A stretch of 64,000 bases of DNA, from NCBI GenBank assembly GCA_022792555.1, contig JAAWBF010000086.1, positions 1 to 64,000 of the forward strand. The letters run 5' to 3'. The translations under genes and the position numbers were made by a program. Within the stretch, counting starts at the first letter, position 1; every line of letters begins with the position of its first letter. This document shows, in pieces, positions 60,290 through 64,000 of the stretch. The notes beneath the pieces were generated by a model, which ran no database searches, had not been told where the DNA came from, and worked only from the letters and a program-made list of their open reading frames with translations. The DNA comes from Oscillospiraceae bacterium. GTDB lineage: Bacteria > Bacillota > Clostridia > Oscillospirales > Oscillospiraceae.

Positions 60290-60380
60290 AAAATGCGGCT
60301 ACCCTCCTGGCACCCGCAATTCCACACTGAATTACGCCGGACTTCTCCGGCGTATCTCAACCATGTAAACCTCTTTGCCA
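60290..60380 (-). promoter_or_regulatory. infC-rpmI-rplT leader with attenuator-like hairpins
   Basis: - strand tacgccgga-gaag-tccggcgta, then gcgggtgcc..ggtagccgc + atttttgtgtttgtg. Confidence 0.5.
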
Positions 60381-60547
60381 GTGGCTTGAGGTGAGGAAGG
60401 GGGTACCCAACCTTCTTTTTTGTGCGTCATTATCTTACCAAGAGATGTTGCATTTGTCAAGCGAAAGTTTTGTCCAATATTTTTTAGAAAAAGTCATTGA
60501 CAAACTGAGCTGTTTTGAGTATAATACATCTTGTCCTTTGGACCTCT

Positions 60548-60623
60548 GGACGATTAGCTCAGCTGGTAGAGCATCCGCTTGACGTGCGGGAGGTCACAGG
60601 TTCAAGTCCTGTATCGTCCACCA
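60548..60623 (+). tRNA. tRNA-Val (anticodon GAC)
   Basis: ggacgattagctcagctggtagagcatccgcttgacgtgcgggaggtcacaggttcaagtcctgtatcgtccacca; full cloverleaf with encoded CCA. Confidence 0.97.
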
Positions 60624-60779
60624 CTTTTCAAAGCAGAAAAGCACTGAAAACGATTGTTTTCGGTGCTTTTTCTTATTTTCTGGCGCACTTTGAAAAAGCG
60701 GATTTTTCGGAAAAACGGTTGGACAACAATTTGGACAACAAGCTACCGGAAAAGCGTTGGTAACACCACAGAAAGGATG

Positions 60780-60903
60780 TTATCAACAGAATTACAATCC
60801 AATACTCCCGCACCCCTGCCCGCTGGTACAGGTCTAGCTTGACCAGCCGGTCATGACGCTGTGTGGAGGGGAACAGAATCTCTATCATCAGGTCGGGCCG
60901 CAC
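60780..60903 (-). pseudogene. Uma2-family (DUF820) endonuclease fragment
   Basis: MRPDLMIEILFPSTQRHDRLVKLDLYQRAGVREYWIV then frame decays. Confidence 0.6.
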
Positions 60904-60990
60904 CTGTGCACCCGTGTTTGTCTATCTTGTTCTTGTCGCATACGACGGATATATCTGGTTCAACCATCGTGTGCCTCTGCGTGGGCTAGG

Positions 60991-61179
60991 CTATTCCTGG
61001 GCTTTGGCCTCTGCGATTGTATCTAGCAGGTCACACAGTTCTTGCACCGTGTAGCTGTCTTTGCCGCTGTTTTTAATCAGTCGCCGCAGCTCGTAAAGTA
61101 TAGCCTGTTGTGTGTCCTTGCGCTCGTTCTCAGTTCCCACTTTGTTCACATCCTTCTTTATCCCGCTCCATTTTTTCAT
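60991..61179 (-). CDS. Small hypothetical protein
   Basis: 62 aa, overlaps the Arc-like gene as in a two-gene operon. Confidence 0.45.
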   Translation of the reverse strand: MKKWSGIKKDVNKVGTENERKDTQQAILYELRRLIKNSGKDSYTVQELCDLLDTIAEAKAQE

Positions 61180-61333
61180 CTATGGCGGAATTGATGAAAC
61201 CGTTGACGCTTTGTCCGTGGGCTTTGATAATCTCTTTCTGCCCCTTTTTCACCTGTAACCGCACATCATCATACGCTTTTTTGGCGTAATCATTTTTGAT
61301 TTGTGCGGTTGTTTTTGTTTTTGGCCGAGCCAT
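61130..61333 (-). CDS. Arc/RHH-like small DNA-binding protein
   Basis: MARPKTKTTAQIKNDYAKKAYDDVRLQVKKGQKEIIKAHGQSVNGFINSAIDEKMERD; gaggtg RBS. Confidence 0.65.
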   Translation of the reverse strand: MARPKTKTTAQIKNDYAKKAYDDVRLQVKKGQKEIIKAHGQSVNGFINSAIDEKMERDKEGCEQSGN

Positions 61334-61731
61334 AGCTTCACCTCTTGTTGTTATTATACCATATAATAACAATCAGTGTACGTGTATTTTGTCTAATCTG
61401 TTTATTGAAATACATGCATGTTATGAATCATGTCAGGAGGGCAGAGCCCAAACGACAAAAAAATAGCCGCCCTGGTGGTTGCATCATCGGAACGGCAGAA
61501 AGGAGGCCAACATGAAACGCATAAATGGCGAAAGACGCAGTGGAGCGGCATCCAAATCATGGTAACACCCAAGGGCCGGGAGATCTTTAAGCTGCTGTTT
61601 GAAAAATAGGCTTTAGCCCTAACCAACGGCCACCGTCTTTACCTCTTGACAAAACGGGGACTGTCAGGTATCATAAATATAAAGAGGGCGCTGTTACTGG
61701 CAGTTGGCCCATTAGGTGATCAATTTTTTAG

Positions 61732-61764
61732 GTTGACCGTCCGGGGGGCTACCGGGCGGTCAAC
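61732..61764 (+). terminator. Hairpin gttgaccgtccgg/ccgggcggtcaac
   Basis: First of three hairpins ahead of the histidine kinase gene. Confidence 0.4.
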
Positions 61765-61922
61765 ACGCTTTTGGAGGGAGATATGCCAGCCGCCTAGGCC
61801 TTGTTTGACATTTTTCAAGCAAGGCCTAATATGTAACAGCGTCCTTCTGACCCGCCGAAAGAGGTGGGCTTTTTCATGATACCCCCCACCCCTCCTGGGG
61901 GGGGAATTGGGAGGTCGGTTGT

Positions 61923-62801
61923 ATGTTAGCGGTACTGCTAGGGCTTATCTGCCTGCTGCTCGGCCTGCGTATTTATACGGTGGAGCGGGCTCTGCGGGGG
62001 GCGGCGCGGCAGCTAAAGGAGGGCGGGAAGATCGCCCGGCTGCGGATGGAGACCCCCAACCGTTCAGCAGAGATCCTGATTGCCGCGGTGAATACCCTGC
62101 TGGAGGACCAGGCCAAGGAGGAGACCCAACACCACAACAGAGAGCGGGATCTCCGCCGTCAGATTGCCAATGTCTCCCATGACCTGCGCACCCCCCTCAC
62201 CTCTATTTTGGGCTATCTCCAGCTCCTGGAGGACGATGATCTTTTCCAGGAGGAGCGGCAGAACTATCTGGGCGTCGTGAAGAGCAGGGCCAAGGCCCTC
62301 CAGAGCCTGATCACCAGCTTTTATGACCTGTCCCGGCTGGAGAGCGGAGAATTTCCCCTGATTCGGGAGCCGGTGGATCTGGAGAAGGTCCTCAGCGGTC
62401 TGCTGGCCGCCTTTTACGACGATCTCACCCACGCCGGATTTGAGGTCCAGGTGGAGCTGGCCCCGGCACTCCCCCCAATTTATGGGGATTCCAACGCGGT
62501 GCTGCGGATCTTTACCAATCTCATCCGAAACACCCTGGACCACGGGTCGGGCCTGCTGGAGATCCGCCTGTTCCAGGAGGACGGCCATGTGGTCAGTAGC
62601 TTTGCCAACGATGCCGGAGGGATGACCGATGCGGAGATTGTCCATGTCTTTGACCGGTTTTTTACCACCGACAAGGTGCGTACCGGCCGGAATACTGGCC
62701 TGGGTCTGGCCATTGTCAAGGCGCTGGCCGATCAGATGGGCTGCCGGGCTGAGGCCCTGTTGGAGGAGGGCCGTTTCCTCATTCGGATTGTGTGGAGCTG
62801 A
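61923..62801 (+). CDS. Sensor histidine kinase
   Basis: IANVSHDLRTPLTSILGYLQLLEDD; GRNTGLGLAIVKALADQMG. Confidence 0.93.
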   Translation: MLAVLLGLICLLLGLRIYTVERALRGAARQLKEGGKIARLRMETPNRSAEILIAAVNTLLEDQAKEETQHHNRERDLRRQIANVSHDLRTPLTSILGYLQLLEDDDLFQEERQNYLGVVKSRAKALQSLITSFYDLSRLESGEFPLIREPVDLEKVLSGLLAAFYDDLTHAGFEVQVELAPALPPIYGDSNAVLRIFTNLIRNTLDHGSGLLEIRLFQEDGHVVSSFANDAGGMTDAEIVHVFDRFFTTDKVRTGRNTGLGLAIVKALADQMGCRAEALLEEGRFLIRIVWS

Positions 62802-62850
62802 CCAGAACCGTTTTATAGATTTGTTACTTCTGCCAGCTTGACAAAGGAAC

Positions 62851-62897
62851 TTCTGCAAATGTAGAATAAGAACACAGAAACTTCTGCAAATGCAAAA
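62851..62897 (+). promoter_or_regulatory. Two BlaI-type operator-like repeats
   Basis: ttctgcaaatgtagaa (palindromic) at 62851 and cttctgcaaatgcaaaa at 62881, just upstream of the blaI-like gene. Confidence 0.5.
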
Positions 62898-62909
62898 GGA
62901 GGAGTTCTC

Positions 62910-63293
62910 ATGACAGAAGAAATCCGCCGCCTGCCGCCGTCTGAGCTGGACATTATGCTGGTCATCTGGGGGCTCAAGCCGCCGGTGACAGCGCCCCAGA
63001 TCTTGTCCGGCATGGGCCGGGCCCTGACCGCAAGCGCCCTGCACAGCTACCTCAAGCGGCTGGAGGAGAAGGGGTTTCTCTCCTGCCGGAAGGTGGGAAA
63101 GACCAATGGCTACACCCCGCTCATCACCAGGGAGACCTATCAGGCCCTGGAGGGCCGCATCCTGTTAGACAAGCTCTACCGCCGGTCCTTAAAGAACTTT
63201 GCCGCCGCTCTTTACGACGGCGGGGCGCTGGATCGGCAGGAGGTGGCCGAGCTGCGGGCCTATCTGGACGAGCTGGAACAGGAGATGGATTGA
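62910..63293 (+). CDS. BlaI/MecI/CopY family repressor
   Basis: LPPSELDIMLVIWGLKPPVTAPQILSGMGRALTASALHSYLKRLEEKGFLSCRKVGKTNGYTPLITRETY. Confidence 0.93.
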   Translation: MTEEIRRLPPSELDIMLVIWGLKPPVTAPQILSGMGRALTASALHSYLKRLEEKGFLSCRKVGKTNGYTPLITRETYQALEGRILLDKLYRRSLKNFAAALYDGGALDRQEVAELRAYLDELEQEMD

Positions 63294-63294
63294 G

Positions 63295-64000
63295 ATGGAG
63301 GGACTGTTTCTGCGGATTGCCGTCCTTTCCCTGTCCACCTCGGCGGTGCTGCTGCCGCTACTTCTCTGCCTGCCCCAGATCCGGCGCCGCTGGGCAGAAC
63401 AGACCTGCTATATTCTGTGGCTGTTCCTGGCCCTACGGCTGATCGTGCCTGTTCAATGGGCCCTGCCGCATCCAGTGATCCAGATGGAGGTTCCAAGGCA
63501 GACAGCTGTGTTTCCCGTTCAGTGGGGACACCCCATCGTAAGTCCGGAGGAGGAACTCGCCCCATCCGCCCACGCGTCGGAAGTGTCAGACAAGGCTCCA
63601 GCCGCGTCAATTGCCCCCAAGCTCACCCCAGGTGCTCTGATGGCTTGGATTTGGCTGGCGGGCATGGCAGGGGTTTTGCTGTGGCACGGCGGGAGCTATC
63701 TGCTGGCCCGGCGGCGCCTGTTAAAACGGGCCAGCCTTCAGGAGGGGAGAGAACGGGATGTACTGCTCCAACAGTGCCGGGTACTGGGTTTGAAAAAAAC
63801 CGTTCAGCTGTACCATACGACTGAGGTAGTCTCCCCTATGACTCTGGGCTTCTTCCGGCCTGTGATTGTCTTGCCAGAGGGAGTGCGCTCTGGAACCGCC
63901 TTTAATATGGTTCTGCGCCACGAGCTGATCCACCTCAAGCGGCGGGATGTGGGCTGTCAGGCGCTTTTCCTGCTGTGCTGTGGGGGCCACTGGTTCAATC
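63295..64000 (+). CDS. BlaR1/MecR1-like M56 family metallopeptidase (3' end outside window)
   Basis: MEGLFLRIAVLSLSTSAVLLPLLLCL...VLRHELIHLKRRDVG (HExxH); open to window end. Confidence 0.9.
   Translation, partial: MEGLFLRIAVLSLSTSAVLLPLLLCLPQIRRRWAEQTCYILWLFLALRLIVPVQWALPHPVIQMEVPRQTAVFPVQWGHPIVSPEEELAPSAHASEVSDKAPAASIAPKLTPGALMAWIWLAGMAGVLLWHGGSYLLARRRLLKRASLQEGRERDVLLQQCRVLGLKKTVQLYHTTEVVSPMTLGFFRPVIVLPEGVRSGTAFNMVLRHELIHLKRRDVGCQALFLLCCGGHWFN

Overview
64 kb of a high-GC Clostridia chromosome. Gene content suggests Oscillospiraceae / Flavonifractor-like; this is inference and no taxon search was run. About 55 genes are supported. Core genes include leuS, rpsU, gdhA, infC-rpmI-rplT and tRNA-Val. 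There are several two-component/ABC loci, an MMPL-GLUG surface operon, BclA-like collagen proteins and a phosphonate biosynthesis cluster. The standout region is ~42.2-54.1 kb. A Hin-like serine recombinase gene lies next to a perfect 30-bp inverted repeat pair (53301-53330 / 53419-53448) enclosing an 88-bp segment. That segment carries a sigma28/SigD-type promoter (TAATTTTG-N11-TCCGATAC) now pointing away from the adjacent genes. On the other side, co-oriented, lie a TnpB homologue with all three RuvC catalytic residues substituted (D>K, E>R, D>E), a CsrA-like gene and a flagellin. Beyond them lie sulfotransferase-like, APS-kinase-like and 2-aminoethylphosphonate/CMP-activation genes. I read this as a candidate phase-variable flagellar switch: DNA inversion controlling a TldR-type RNA-guided repressor, a CsrA-like regulator and an alternative, possibly phosphonate- or sulfate-decorated flagellin. 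Secondary items include a kinase-fold protein paired with a CbxX/EccA-like AAA+ ATPase, a MITE-like repeat family, an isolated IS605-type right end, a frameshifted Na/Pi cotransporter and an infC gene with a probable ATC start.
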